Shown here one piece after another: positions 22,600 through 35,200 of a stretch of DNA of 64,000 bases. Location of the stretch: the NCBI GenBank assembly GCA_028274465.1, contig CM051456.1:12117745-12181744 (forward strand), given 5' to 3'. Origin of the DNA: Plantago ovata. Taxonomy: Eukaryota > Streptophyta > Magnoliopsida > Lamiales > Plantaginaceae. Under the pieces are notes generated by a model that saw only the letters and a list, made by a program, of their open reading frames with translations, was not told the DNA's origin and did no database searches. Position 1 is the first letter of the stretch. Every line of letters begins with the position of its first letter. Made by a program: the position numbers and the translations under genes.

Positions 22600-22724
22600 C
22601 TAGAAATCGAAGTTATTGCATTACAATGGTACATTGTGTATCTAGAAATTTAAGTTATTGCATCACAATGGTACATTGTGTATCTAGAAATTGAAGTTAT
22701 TGCATCACAATGGTACATTGTGTA
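22600..22724. repeat. 3 x 42-bp tandem repeat between convergent genes
   Basis: Units start at 22600, 22642 and 22684, each reading CTAGAAAT...GAAGTTATTGCATCACAATGG...TACATTGTGTA with only two or three differences. It lies between the stop codons of RABA2 (+) and the GDSL gene (-), so it may be transcribed as 3' UTR or terminator sequence. Confidence 0.95.
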
Positions 22725-22790
22725 GTTGGCTCCTAGATAATATCTGTGAGATTATCATCAGATTCATATATGCCTAAGTTAATGTTGAAT

Positions 22791-24357
22791 CTAGGTCCTG
22801 GCGTCCAACTCCATGATGGTACTAAGGTTCATAGGCCACATGTACTTGTGTGAACCAGTTGATATTGTTCGGACGATTATCCTATTTGCCTTTTCCGTAG
22901 GATGAAATGCATCCCAAAATGCATATAAATCTCTATTAGGGCATAGATGGGAAGCCACAGAGCAAATGCCAACACCATTGTAGAGCCCCTGCCCACAGCA
23001 CGCCGCCTTAGATTCAATAAATCCTGTTCAATGTATAAGAGTCCAACAGTAAGTCAATAACATTAGCACTTTCAGTAATGAGTATGGTGCTTGGGGGGAA
23101 TTTAGTGAGGGGGTGGCATGATTTCACAGACCGTATTCTTGAGGCCTGTGGATGAAATCATTCTGCATTCCCTTTGCATTGACGGCTACAAATATGTCTG
23201 AACCGATTTCTTGATTTAGTTGGGCTATCATCTTAATCAGCATAGGGTTGAATGTGTCAGTCGCCTGTTGGGGTTCCACTGCGCATTCCCCATCCCTGCC
23301 CCTTTGTGCCCGCTCCGCAGGCACGCAGCCTAGAGGTCCCGTTCCAGTCACTAGGACCCTTCTTGCCCCCAAACTATATAATCTCTGCAATAATGTGTAT
23401 GTCATAGTATCTGCAGTTCTATAAACAGATACTGTTGAAAATGCTTTAGACGTGTAGCGTCACTTACCTGTAAAAGTGGCTTGAATTCGGAGATGAGAAA
23501 CACACAGAAATCATGGAGATTGTTGTATTGGAGTCTTCTGAGAGTAATTGGAGTTAAGTAATAGTTGTTGACAAAATCATTACCACCGAGGGAGACGAGC
23601 ACCAGAGCATTGTTAACAAGCTCTCTGGTTTCTTCTTCCCCGATTAGTGCACTAACCCGACGCTGGTACTCTTGGAAGAAGTACAATTGCTTGTGCATTC
23701 TTATTATGTTCACCTGTAGTAAGTTTAAGTTAGCTGACAACTTGCTGACCACCGGGTTTCTGCTTTGTGCATTTATGTCGAATGTGCCCTACCAAGCATA
23801 CATTTCGACTTAAAGAGCTTACTAGACGTGTGCACATGATACTGGCATGTTTTTATAAGCTTGGACTGACATCTTGTTGAAGTTGGAGTTAACATTAAAC
23901 TTACAAACTGAATGCCAGTATCGTTGAGAATCCCGATGCCAGCTGAGGCGAAGTTTGCTCCCACCAGCAGTTTGGCCCCTTTCAACTCTGGATCCAAATA
24001 TGCCAGTGTTGATTCTGCACCAATTTCCTGACCTGTGTTCATTTAGAACATAACATTCACTTATATCAGCAACCAAAGATTGAACCTGATTCAAGGAACT
24101 AGCGAATGCAACTTACTGATGAGATCTGGAAGGTTGTAGCCGTTGGAAAACCTCCCTGTGGGGCGGTGGGTTGGATAGTCAATGCCATAGGGCGCAGAGT
24201 CAGCTCTCGCGGTGGTTGCCAAGAAGTTGTTGTTGCCATTATCCACCAGTGAGTCGCCGAACACAAAGAATGCCCGGGCAGCCTCGACTGGTGGGGCCAA
24301 TGTAATTGGTAATGCTAGAGCTAGAGAAAGAAGTAAGGTGGTGGTAAAAGGAGACAT
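22791..24357 (-). CDS. Secreted GDSL esterase/lipase
   Basis: A plant SGNH-hydrolase-fold esterase/lipase, probably secreted and acting on lipid or ester substrates of wall or cuticle. Exons on the minus strand are 24357-24117, 24032-23905, 23713-23468, 23384-23132 and 23023-22791, all with GT-AG introns. They give 366 residues, the usual family length. The signal peptide is residues 1 to about 26. The nucleophile block is [12 protein letters not shown] with Ser36. The oxyanion block is [13 protein letters not shown] has Asn168. Asp327 and His330 sit in WDAFHP. Exon 4 is taken to start at AGATTATATAG because this restores the family's continuous [12 protein letters not shown]. The open frame extends upstream of that point but hits a stop in register. 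The exon 4 donor (TACG|GTCTGT) is weak yet needed to join to [12 protein letters not shown]. Most like the Arabidopsis At5g33370/At4g28780 group, from memory. Confidence 0.92.
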
Positions 24358-24410
24358 TGGTGTGGCTTGAGTGAAGAAGGGTGATAAACACAAGGTGAGT
24401 GAGAGGGGTG

Positions 24411-24420
24411 TTTATATATA
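24411..24420 (-). promoter_or_regulatory. TATA box of the GDSL gene
   Basis: Minus strand TATATATAAA, about 54 bases upstream of the chosen ATG at 24357. This supports a short leader. Confidence 0.65.
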
Positions 24421-24429
24421 GTGGGTGTT

Positions 24430-25105
24430 TGGGTTTACGCAGTTTGAAGTGTTTGTTGAAATGCTATAAATGTCAGGTGTTTTTTAGCAGTATGGGGAAA
24501 AGCAAAGCTCACCAAATTTAGGTGTAGACCACTCACAAGAAAAACAGAATAAATGCTGTTGACATTAGTATCTTGGCTTTCTTTGAATTTTTGTACTGCT
24601 TGTTTTAAGGAATTTTGGCATGCTTGTCAGTTCGCACTAGCTCACCAAGTTTGCCCGGAAGTTTGCCATAACGTTTTGGGTTCCAGTGTTGTATGTACTG
24701 CATATCACCAACTATCTGTGCGAGAAAGTTTTTACATTAGGGTGCAAATTTGACAGATACAATGTTGACCGGTAATGTAACACAACTAGCGCTAATCATC
24801 TTAGTTTGATTATTTGGATCAGTATGGTTGTCGATGACTGAGGTTAAATGTCCTTCCTAGCGTACTTTGTCTCACCCGTGCCCATTCGGTAAAAAAAATC
24901 AATGGGCCATTTTCCCAAGATTTTTCCAAATAGCTCGACAATGTTTCCGTTTGGAGTTCTTATGGATGGTTAAATAAAAATAATAATTGCTCTTATTATT
25001 ACAAGTATTGTTATAAGCCTTAAAATTTTGGGTTGATTATTCCTTTTATTTTAAAGCATTATAGTTTAAAAGTTATAGTTTAAAGTTATCGATCGAAAAA
25101 ATTTA
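24430..25105. other. Gene-free DNA
   Basis: Promoter side of the GDSL gene followed by AT-rich sequence. Nothing coding or repetitive stands out. Confidence 0.4.
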
Positions 25106-25109
25106 AGAG

Positions 25110-25760
25110 TAACTTACTGGGAGACTGACGGCGTAATACCCCGCATGGCCGCATCACATATCAATTGAGAGAAGGTGAGAAAAATGGTATATATAGGTAG
25201 CTGATCACCACTCTCATATGGTAATCCGTACGGACTTCGTTCTAAAGCGTACAATATCATACTGATGAGACGTGTATAGAGCAGTCTATGAGTAATCGCG
25301 AAGGCCCAAACGCTATCAGAGCCAAACCATCCCAAAACCCATAAAGGGTTGGGCGGTTTATCGGGATAAAGTGTGAAAAGTACGTCACACATTTTAAGAG
25401 GGAGTGAATGTATCCAGAATTTCAGAGGCTTTAAACTGGGATTGAAAACTCTACTCATACCAACAAGGTGTACATTCCCTTTTCTAGAATCCATTCATGA
25501 GAAATGCAGAGTTAATTGTGCTTGGCTCTGGAACATCACCCATGAGTAATCGTGACAGTTCAAAGGTTTGGACCTTCGACCCATTAATGACCCGTGTGTT
25601 ACAAATGGCATCAACGTTCAAACCCGCAAGCGTTGCGGTTGCCGACAGCCCACCCTCAACATAAGTTTACGAGGACATCGAGCAATTTAAGTGGGCAGAC
25701 CACGATTCGTCGATTCCACATTAGTTAAGAGGAGGTGGGACAAAGGTACATAAGTAGGCC
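25110..25760 (+). repeat. Dispersed repeat with 5S-like tail
   Basis: 25435-25490 (GGGATTGAAAACTCTACTCA, then TACCAACAAGGTGTACATT) recurs in reverse orientation at about 52030-52085, next to the 5S-like tandem array. Just downstream, GAGTTAATTGTGCTTGGCTC (25510-25529) resembles the 5S rRNA segment AGTTAAGCGTGCTTGG. The upstream part (25110-25430) has moderate GC and no gene. Its 126-codon minus-strand frame has no family resemblance. Probably a decayed transposon family. Confidence 0.5.
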
Positions 25761-26264
25761 ACCATTCTCACAAGATATGAAGACTTTTAAATAATTTCAA
25801 GAAGCAATTCCGTGTGGTCTCAGACCTAGAATCTATCTATCTATTAAAGGAGAAAGATTTCAAGCTTTCTCCTTAATTCATGCTTTTATTTTTGACATGT
25901 GTCACAATCTTCTATTCTTATTGGTCCATTATTTTATTCTTGCCACATGTCTTAAATCTATTCATCTAATTTACAATTCTACATTTCACCATATATATTC
26001 ATTATTTTTATTTTAATATCATCATTCTCAAATAAATATATACATATTCGAAAATAGATATTATTATGTTCAAAATGATTTTTAATATATATTATTAATT
26101 CATGCTCTTATTTTTTACATGTGCCACAATCTTCTATTCTTATTGGTCCATTATTTTATTCTTGCCACATGTCTTAAATCTATTAATCTAATTTACAATT
26201 CTACATTTCACCATATATATTCATTATTTTTATTTTAATATCATTATTCTCAAATAAATATATA

Positions 26265-26514
26265 CTCCCTCCGTCCCAGAGCAGTTGCACCATTTGCTTT
26301 TGGGCACAAAAAATAAGGATGAGAGTTAAATATTGAGTTATATTGATAGTGAATGTTACTTTTACTTTATTGGTGATTTATGGCCACTCAAACGTGTTGG
26401 TGGAATATAAAATTATTATATACATGTCCCAAAATGGCAAAGAAATGAAATGGTACAACTCTAACGGGACGCCCAAAATGGCAAAATGGTGCAACTGTTC
26501 TGGGACGGATGGAG
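26265..26514. mobile_element. Stowaway-like MITE, family A copy 3
   Basis: A nearly textbook copy: CTCCCTCCGTCCCAGAGCAG at one end, CTGGGACGGATGGAG at the other, TA on both sides, 250 bp. It sits inside the second unit of a direct duplication. Comparison with unit one (AAATAAATATATACATATTC) shows the pre-insertion sequence. Confidence 0.9.
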
Positions 26515-27617
26515 TACATTTTAAAAAAAGATATTATTATGTTCAAACAATTTTTATTATATATTATGAATTAAAATTGTTTAGCATTATTATGAAACAC
26601 GAAGTAATTTAGTTTTGCTATTTGTAAAAAAATTAATATAAAAAATATAGAAAGATTGAATTAAATAAATTGTGCAAGTAAACAATTTTTCGATGTTAAA
26701 AATAAAGATCTCGTAGATTGTGGATTGTTTTTTTAAGTCTACTATATCCTCAGAGTGCGGAGTCACAAACTCGGCTATTTGGCATTATTATGAAATATGT
26801 ATACTAAAAGTAATTTAGTTTTGATATTTGTAAAAAAAATTATATACAAATCTAGAAAGATTGAATTAAAGAAATTATGCAAGTAAATAATTTTTCTATG
26901 TTAAAAATAGAGATCACGTAGATTGTGGAATTTGTTTTTGAAGTCTATTATATCCTGAGATCGAGTGCTGAGTCACAAACTCGGCAAAATATTCACCCGT
27001 CGCGGTTAGTTATTCAACTTACCCGCCATAGACAGGTCGGCTATAATATTGTATCTTCACATTTATTTATTGTATCTATGCACTTAACATATAATTTTAT
27101 ATATTACAAAGTTCAGTTATTTTCTTCACACATTTTTTTCTCCAAAATATTTTATTTGTATAATTATTTTTCAATAATTTTAGTTTTTGTATGAATCATT
27201 TTAATATTATTTAGTACGAAAAGTATTTAAAATTTATATTAATATTTTTGTATATCTATTAAAGGAGAATATTAAACTTCTTCCATAAAAAAATTATTCG
27301 AGAGTAATAGGGTTGGGCTCGGACGGGTAATACAGATTTTGGGTTTAGGATATGATGATTTATTAACATCCCAATCTCCCACAAGATAATTTTAACATTT
27401 TTTCTAACATTTTCTTCTATATTAAAATTTAAAACATTATTCATCATTATGTAATCGTAACCCAAATATGTATATATTCTACAAAGGAGGAAGTTTTCAT
27501 ACTTCTTACTTCAACCACATGGCATTTTCAACTTCACTTTATATCCATTTTGATTGGTCGAATGTTTTTCACATAGTAAAGTGTCTATTTCACAATAATT
27601 CCGAATATTAATTAATT

Positions 27618-28810
27618 GTGTTCGACATGTCTCTTTTGCAATACTTTATAAGAACACTAAATGCGTTCGACATGTCTATTCCACAATACTTTAGAATACT
27701 ATTTGCATTTGGTTGGTCTCTTTCTCAATACCTAAGAACACCAACTGTATCCGACGAGTCTATTCACAATACTGAAGAACACTATTATGTTCAGCGGGTC
27801 TATTCGATAATTCTTTGAATCACGAACTGTATTTGGGTTTATATCTCAAATTAAACTTCATACCACTAACCGTGATTGACAGGTATATTCCGCAATACAT
27901 TATACCACTAATTGCGTTTGACGGGTCTATTTGGCACTACATTATAACACTAACTGCGGCCGGCGGTCCTATTCACAATACTTTAGAACACTAATTGCAT
28001 TTGACGGATCAATTCCGCAGTACTTTAGAACATTAATTGTGTTCGGTGGGTCTTTTCGATAATGCATTAAACACAAACTTTAGAACACTAAATTTAGTTG
28101 GTGGATCTGTCCGCAATACTTAGAACACTAATTAAATATGTTCGACGGATCTACTTCACAATACTTTGGAACACTAACCGTGGCCGACGGATTTATGACA
28201 CAATACTTTAGTACACTAATTGTGTTCGATAGGTCTACTGCACAGTACATTAGAACACTAAATTTATTTGCAATACTTTAAAACATTAATTGCGTTTGAC
28301 GGGTCTATTCTACAATGCTTGAACTACATCTGATGGGTATTCCGCAATACTTTAGACCACTAATTGCGGTTGACGGGGATATTCCACAATAGTTTAAAAC
28401 ACTACTTGCGTTTGACAGGCCTACAATACTTTAAAACATTAATTGTGTTCAACGGATCTATTCACTAATACTTTAAAATACGAACTTTAGAACATTAGAT
28501 GCGGCCAACAGCTCTATCTCGCAATACTCGAGATACGTTTGACGGGTTTATTCGTCAATACTTTAGAACACTAATTGTGACCGACAGGTCTATTTCACAA
28601 TATTTTAGAACACTAACTATTTTCTACTGGTCTGTTGCACAATATTAATTGCATTCGACGGGCCTATTCACATTACTTTAGAATATTAACCGCATTTGAC
28701 ATGTCTATTTGGCAATACTTGAACTATATTTGACGGGTATTCCGCAATACTTTAAAATACTAATCTCGGTTTATGACGCTATTCCATAATACTATAAAAC
28801 ACTAATTGCG
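27618..28810. repeat. Degenerate ~40-bp minisatellite
   Basis: Roughly 28-30 imperfect units with consensus pieces TTTGACGGGTCTATTC, CACAATACTTTAGAACACTA and ATTGCG. Unit length is about 38-46 bp and divergence is high, pointing to an old array. The GACGGG core resembles one arm of the hairpin at the Helitron 3' end (28856-28872). Confidence 0.85.
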
Positions 28811-28996
28811 TTGGAAACTCGACGGGTTATTATTATTTGTAAATTTACTATTTTCCGTCGAAACTCGACGGGTTATTTACTAGTGAATAATATTATACCG
28901 GTGAGACGTGTGTAAACCATGAATAACTATACCAACCTAAAGGGTTGGATCTCGACCATTTGGGATGGGGCGTTATGGAATCAATATTACATTTTA

Positions 28997-29231
28997 CTCC
29001 CTCTGTTCCATAATAAGCCTCCTAAGGTTGACTTTTTTTCAAACTTTGACCGCAAATTCCGCCTACATTACATACTCAAAAAATATAATAATATTATATT
29101 ATGAAAGAAAATCAAGTATATTTTTTTAATATAACTCTATTATATACTAATTATGTGTAATATATGAGTAATTTGCGGTCAAAGTTTGGAAAAAAGTCAA
29201 CCTTAGAAAGCTTATTATTATGGAAGAGAAA
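28997..29231. mobile_element. Stowaway-like MITE with long inverted arms
   Basis: Starts CTCCCTCTGTTCCATAATAA after TA. The GTTGACTTTTTTTCAAACTT arm is mirrored by AAGTTTGGAAAAAAGTCAAC on the right. Nearly the whole element can fold into a hairpin. Confidence 0.75.
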
Positions 29232-29234
29232 ATA

Positions 29235-30905
29235 TTAATTTGAAAGCAAGAACGACAAAACGATAAAGTTAATGTTGGTAGTAATTACGTTACTTGAGGG
29301 CTACTCTCTTCTTCCCAACTGGTGTGAGAAAGACAAAAACATTGAGACATTTAGAAAGTGGGCTGGGACTGACCACACAAATGCAAACGGACTTCCGTTG
29401 TTTTTCTTGGGCCATTAAGCTAGCATTATCCACCATATGCCTGGGCCTGGCCTAGCTATGATACCAGCTGCCCCCAATAGTGTTCATTCCGGTTTTAAAA
29501 TTCACATCTAATAAGGAGAGTATATTCTTTTTTTTTTTGGTCAAATATAAGGAGTGTATATTCAATACTTTCAGTAAGGAGAGGTGTTGATTTTCATCAT
29601 GTTTAAAGAAATCAATACTTTTACAAGAATTCTAATAAGCAATATACTCTCTCCGCCCTGATGTTATATCTAATAAAGAATTTAATACATCTAATAAGAA
29701 GAGTATATTCAATACTTTATCCGTCCTGATGATATACTATATTTACATTTGATTGATTTGTACATAGGTTTTAATGAGTTGTTTGCTAGTGTTAACATTA
29801 ATATTGTATGTAAATGTGGATTTAAAATAATAATAATAATAATATGTAAATGGAGTTAAATAAGTGTGAAACTGGAGTTCCCGTCTATACTTATTTAAAT
29901 GAGATGTGGGATAGTTTTGATGAAGTCGTAAGAAATTGATCAAGATTGATGAGTATATACATCGTTTTCTTTTTCTATTTAATGACAACTATAGGTATTG
30001 CTTAATGATGATAGGAAAACAAGCTCGATTATTATATCCCAAACTGAATTTGTTTAATGTGACAAAATAATACTCCAAAAGTACATAAACGGGAGAATCC
30101 TCAACTACCCAATCATGAATTGAATTCAACTGTGATTTGTGAATAATCATAATCATATCATCTGTACTATACATAACATAATTGGTGAAACAAACCATGA
30201 ACAGAAATGATGATCATCATCCATTCATCCTTATCTGCATGACCAAATTAATTCTATACGAATTTGTAGGTCAACAATTAATGCACACACGGTTTATGAG
30301 GTGGCGGATCATTCATTCAAAATCAACACTCCCGAAATCCCAAAAAGATGATTTAATGCAATTATTATATGCCGAAATTGCAAATTTATCCCATGTGACA
30401 CTGTCATTATCACATAGCTGTTCCACGACATATATGAAAAGCTTTCGCAATCTGTATGATTTTACATCAAGAGTAAAAATTCCAAATATGAACTATTTTA
30501 ATTATTTTAGAACTTTTCATTTTTAAAGCTCACTCATACAGTATTACACATTTACACTCATCATTTTATACCTTTAACCTGTTGATAATCATCACGACCA
30601 TTTAATCTAATTAAATTACTATTTCATACATTATTCTTTATATGTCCAGTTAATAATGTATTGTTTAATTTTTTAATATGGACTTTTACCAAAATTAATC
30701 AAGAGAAAATACTTAATGAAATTAGATGAGAGTACACTTTATGAACTTTAACTGTTTAACAATATACATTTATTAAATATTTTTTGGTACCCATTTGATG
30801 TTATTAAAATCGACTTTAAAAAGTAAAACGGCATCACATTATTAGTGGAATGGTAATAGACTGCTAAGACTGGGAGTATAACAAAGTCAAAATGCATTGG
30901 GTATA
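29235..30905. other. AT-rich gene-free DNA
   Basis: No gene is supported. The 114-codon frame at 30182-30526 is low-complexity and unlike any family I know. There is a short (AAT)n run near 29827-29845. Confidence 0.45.
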
Positions 30906-30911
30906 AATAAT

Positions 30912-31168
30912 TCCTCCATTTCTTTAGTATTTTTCTAAGTGGTAAAAATTATCAAATTTAAGGAATAATATTAAAGAATTGATTTGTATGAGTATTTAAT
31001 GGTAAATGGGTGATAAAGTATGAGAGAGATTGTTAAATTGGTTATAAAGAAGGAGAGAGAAATAATAAAAAATTGATAACTGGGTTGGAAAAATTGCCAT
31101 ATTTGAGTTAGTAAGTTTGTAAATAAAAGCCCAAAATGGAAACATAGGAAGTTATTAATAAAATGGAG
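30912..31168. mobile_element. Stowaway-like MITE, family F copy 2
   Basis: Reverse-orientation relative of 9933-10186. Shared interior includes AAGTGGTAAAAATTATCAA and TTGATTTGTATGAGTATTTA. The right end AAATGGAG is followed by TA. Confidence 0.65.
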
Positions 31169-31169
31169 T

Positions 31170-32252
31170 AAGTATTCCCATGCTACTTTGATTAAATTGG
31201 ACACGCTAAGACCCACCATTCAATTTAGAAATTCAAAAATATATAGTCACGGGAGTGGATTTCTTTCTCATTGGCCGTTGCATGCCCTTCGTAACCTCTT
31301 TGATGTCCCATGGCTCCTAGTAAAAAACGTATGAACCTGCTCTTACTGCTCCAGCTCTGCAGAAAAGTGAGAATGAATATTTGTACTCTCAGTAAGCCTT
31401 CGAGTTTCGGTTGTTTTTTTCTCATACTTCACCATCAAAAGTTTGACCATCTATACCCAAATGTAACTTTGCATAAATGTAATTTGCGACCTAATTTATA
31501 TTAATCTAACGGGATTGTCATTTCCCTTTACAAACTTTGTACAGTTGCCCCAAAGAAATTTTGAATTTAAAGCTTTTTAATAGGCAAATTGCACACATTT
31601 TAAAACTTCAGAAAACAAATCACAACCTTGTACTAAAGTTTAGGGAACCGTATGCATAAACTTTAGGAGACAAATCACACCCGTGCAAAGTTTATGAAGC
31701 ACTTCGTAAACAGATTATCAAAAGGCACCCCGGAAGACCAACACTGCTCCGCCGGATTAGTGAATTAAAGAAAAAAGTGCGGCATATTTTTACAAGGTTA
31801 AAATTTTAAACACGCCACTTAACTTGCGTTGGTTATATTCAACATTGTAAGTGACAAATTAGAAGTACTGTACTGTACTGTACAGAGTAACTGACAAATT
31901 AGAAATGGGATCTCTGAGACAACAATGTGTTAATGAAGACAAACCCCGACAGATAGACCTTAGATACAGATTTACACCATATGTCCTCATGTTGGACGAA
32001 CAAAGAAATATAAACAACATTTTTAATATACAGATAAGGTCCAGTCCATACATGTATATTCATCATGCATATATAATATATATCTTACTCATATATATGC
32101 AACAAACAATTAATCTGCATCCCTGAATAATTAGAGATGATGATGATAGGTGATGGTGGTGATGGGACCATTGTCCTGTCGATGATCATACAAAAATAAT
32201 AGAGGAGACTTACAAACTGAAGAATTATTATTCAAGGGAGAACTCTTGTCCG
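31170..32252. other. Intergenic DNA and 3' side of the TRM gene
   Basis: Downstream of the TRM stop codon. The part nearest 32252 is probably 3' UTR on the minus strand. 31855-31905 holds a short direct repeat (GACAAATTAGAA twice) around a (GTACT)n run. No other gene is seen. Confidence 0.4.
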
Positions 32253-35200
32253 TCACGTTCTACCGGTCAATATCGCCACCGTCTCCTGAACGAGCTCTTC
32301 CAACAAGTCCCCTTCGATTTCTCTCCCTACGCTATCCACCTCCGTTCTTAAATTATTGTTCCATCCACTACCTACCACTTCTCTTTTAACTACCCTCTCC
32401 ACCACCAGGTTGCTGTCATCCCCATCATCCAAGACACATCGGTCCCCCCGAAACCAAACTGTCAATCGGCCCCACACTTCGTCCAACAATGTGGCCTCAT
32501 TGTTCAGTACACAGATATTTGGCCTTTGGCCTGATCCTGAACCGTATCCTGAGATCTCCAATAATGCTACGTTTACACAATCGAAGATCAGTTTCCGGAT
32601 TGATCTCTTTTGCCTTCGCTTAGCCTCGTGTAGAGTTTCCTTGTCCTTTAAATCGATGTATGTATCCCTTAACGATGGATCCAAGGGACTGTCGGGAGAG
32701 TGCCATCGGGTCATATATGATGAGTTGGACTGAACTGCATCTTCTAGACCTGCCACGGATAATAATGTCTTGACAAAAAAGTACAATTCTTGCTCTTCTT
32801 CCTCTGTTCCTAGGGTGGCCAAAGATTCCTTTACAGGATATGAGGACGCTGTGTCGACACACGATTCGTCCCATGATAGGGTGCGAGCAATGGATCCTAT
32901 TGGTGGTGATTTGTCAATCAAGTTTGATCTAAGAGAATTGAGCGGTAATTCGCCTCCTGAAATAGTGGTACAAAAATTTAAATTAACAAGCGAATCAGAC
33001 TATGGATGTTTAGCAAAACAAATATGTTACAGGCAAGTTTCAGTTTATTTTGTACCTTGTCGCTCAGGTCTCACGTGCGATAAGAATTTCGATGTTTCAA
33101 TGTCCTCCTCAAAGGGCAGGTCTAAGACAGAAATAGGACTTGGCTGGTCCTGATTTTCACCTGGGTTGACCGAGGCAGAAGTTTTTGGCATAAACAATCC
33201 ATTCTGCGCAAGAGAAAGGCAGTCAGGATATATATAGTCTCCAGTTTTCCAATTTAGCAGAACATGCATTGTATTTTTTGAAACAGATTTAGCAGAACAT
33301 GCATTGCTAGTTTTCTTGAACTTACATGCACACAGGAATGTATTAGGATTTTTATTTAATGCATGGAGTATGGACTCGGAATTAATGTTTTATATATAAA
33401 AATATACATGCAAAGACAATTCTACAAGAAAATTTGTTGTGAATTAAAAGCTTAGTATTCTACATATTTCTTTTTTAATTGATGTGTTCTCAATAAAATG
33501 CTATCCACCCTACAAACAGTTAAACAACCAAACACCAGAAAAAATGAAATTGGGCAAGCCAGCAAAAAAAACAACCAAATACGAATTTACCTCATGAGTT
33601 GACATATTTTGCTTGTCAATAAGATTCCAAAAGGAAGGTTTGCTGGATGGTTCCATCACACCAAGTGATAAATGGTTGGACCCTTTGCCACTAACACTTT
33701 CAGATCCATTACAGCCAAGTTCACGTGAAGAGGAGTCCATTTGATGTTTGGTTTCAGATGAGATGGACTTATCTTTACTAACTTTCTTATTCCTTGAAAA
33801 AAACAAACTTGAGACTTTCACTTTCAAGGATTTAGAATTCTTGGCCTTTCGTTCCTCCTTCGGAATCTCTGTTTTACCACCATCGAATGCTGGAATATCC
33901 ACGTTGACCCTACTTCCAAACTCGATAGAAGATACAGGTACAGATTTCGACCTTGTGAGATTCCTAGGTGAATTATCCAAAATTTCACCCGTCATCTGTT
34001 CATGAATTATGGCAGAATTGACATCCTTGGATTCTTCACTCGAAACGCTGTTTTCAACAGGCACTGCTGGCTTCTTAGCTTCAGAAAGAGCAAGCATTTC
34101 ACCTAATGTGCTGGAACTTCTGCGGACATGTCTTTGGTCGGGGTAACTTCCATTAGAGGCCATCATGGCCCATCTTTCAGATAGACGTTTCTTTGCCTCT
34201 CTGCATACTGATGACTCAGGAGAATAAGATGCTCTACTGAATGAGGACGACGAGTATGGACTACCAAGCCTATTAACATAATCCCAGGAGTGCCTAGATA
34301 CAGGTGAAATGACTTCAGAATCACTAAGATTACCAGCATCGTAATCCATCTCTGATTTATTGAATGAACTTTCATCACCTATGTAGCCATTGGAAAAGAC
34401 AGAAGAAAGCAAGGTCTCATCCCGGCGGTGCCTCCCTAATTTTTCACGCATTTGCTGTGTGATTGCTTTTGCAACTTCTCTCGATTCTTGATTCTCATCA
34501 TCTTCCAAATCCCCAGAGAAGTCTTCACATATCCTTGGTGATCCTGATTGTGGTGAACCCACAGACCTAAGGTCATGTGGCTTCCCAGGGCTTGGTTTCA
34601 GTACTACTATGCGAGTTGGCTGACTGGGGTTATCACGGTTGGGACTTCCCAAATGAATTTTCTCTGACCCGTTCAGCTGGACAAAAGCACCAGCTCCCAT
34701 TTGCTTGCAATCTTTATTACAATCTCCAGAACCTTTACTATTGTCTGCCATCTTTGAAGGCTTAAGCACTGTGATTCGCTTGGTCTCCAGAGGAGGCGGG
34801 AGGGCCTGCAGACTATGAAGGTGCTCAGAGAACATTGCATTCGGCTCCTGTAAACACTTGATAAATAAATCTTTATTTGAATTTAAAACTTCTAATGCTT
34901 CCTCGAATTGCTTAGTTTGCCGAAGTTTTACATCCATAGACATGCGTTTTGCTTCATTGAACTTCTGGCGAACAAAAGCCATCTTTTTCTTGTTGGTAGC
35001 TTCATTGCATCTTGCCTTATGTGGAGATTTCGGTGATCGATGCCATATTTCATGGACATCTTTGTACTCATTTGGCGTCTCCACATAGTGAAAGCATCCA
35101 TTCTGCTGTTCCCAGTAGCTCAGAGGTATATCAGACTGACTGCGAGGACGATCTCTAGATTGGCTTTTCAACGTGACTGAGTCAGGGTCCGGAGGTGGGA

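Larger units (their letters stand above)
25830..28883 (+). mobile_element. Probable Helitron with internal minisatellite
   Basis: The 5' end has TCTATCTATCTATTAAAGG, typical of plant Helitrons (TC then TATTAAAGGAGAA), directly followed by an inverted repeat AAGGAGAAAG/CTTTCTCCTT. The 3' end has a hairpin (CCGTCG...CGACGG at about 28856-28872), then TTATTTA and CTAG|T at 28880-28884. Inside are a ~220-bp direct duplication (25873-26093 and 26094 onward), a ~200-bp direct duplication (from 26585 and from 26782) and a long minisatellite (27618-28810). A second 5'-end-like motif at 27253 (TCTATTAAAGGAGAATA) suggests a shorter or nested element. No helicase gene is present. Confidence 0.6.

Noticed and set aside
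25114..25494. 126-codon minus-strand frame
   Set aside because: Inside a dispersed repeat, with no recognisable domain. Its related block at 52 kb does not conserve a frame.
27618..28810. CRISPR-like array
   Set aside because: Units are degenerate and contiguous without unique spacers, and the organism is a plant. It is a minisatellite.
30182..30526. 114-codon open frame in AT-rich DNA
   Set aside because: No domain, no homologue recognised, no promoter-like context. Expected by chance at this size.
32356..33153. Plus-strand frames over the TRM gene
   Set aside because: Complement of conserved DUF4378 exons. The minus strand has the family motifs and matching splice phases.
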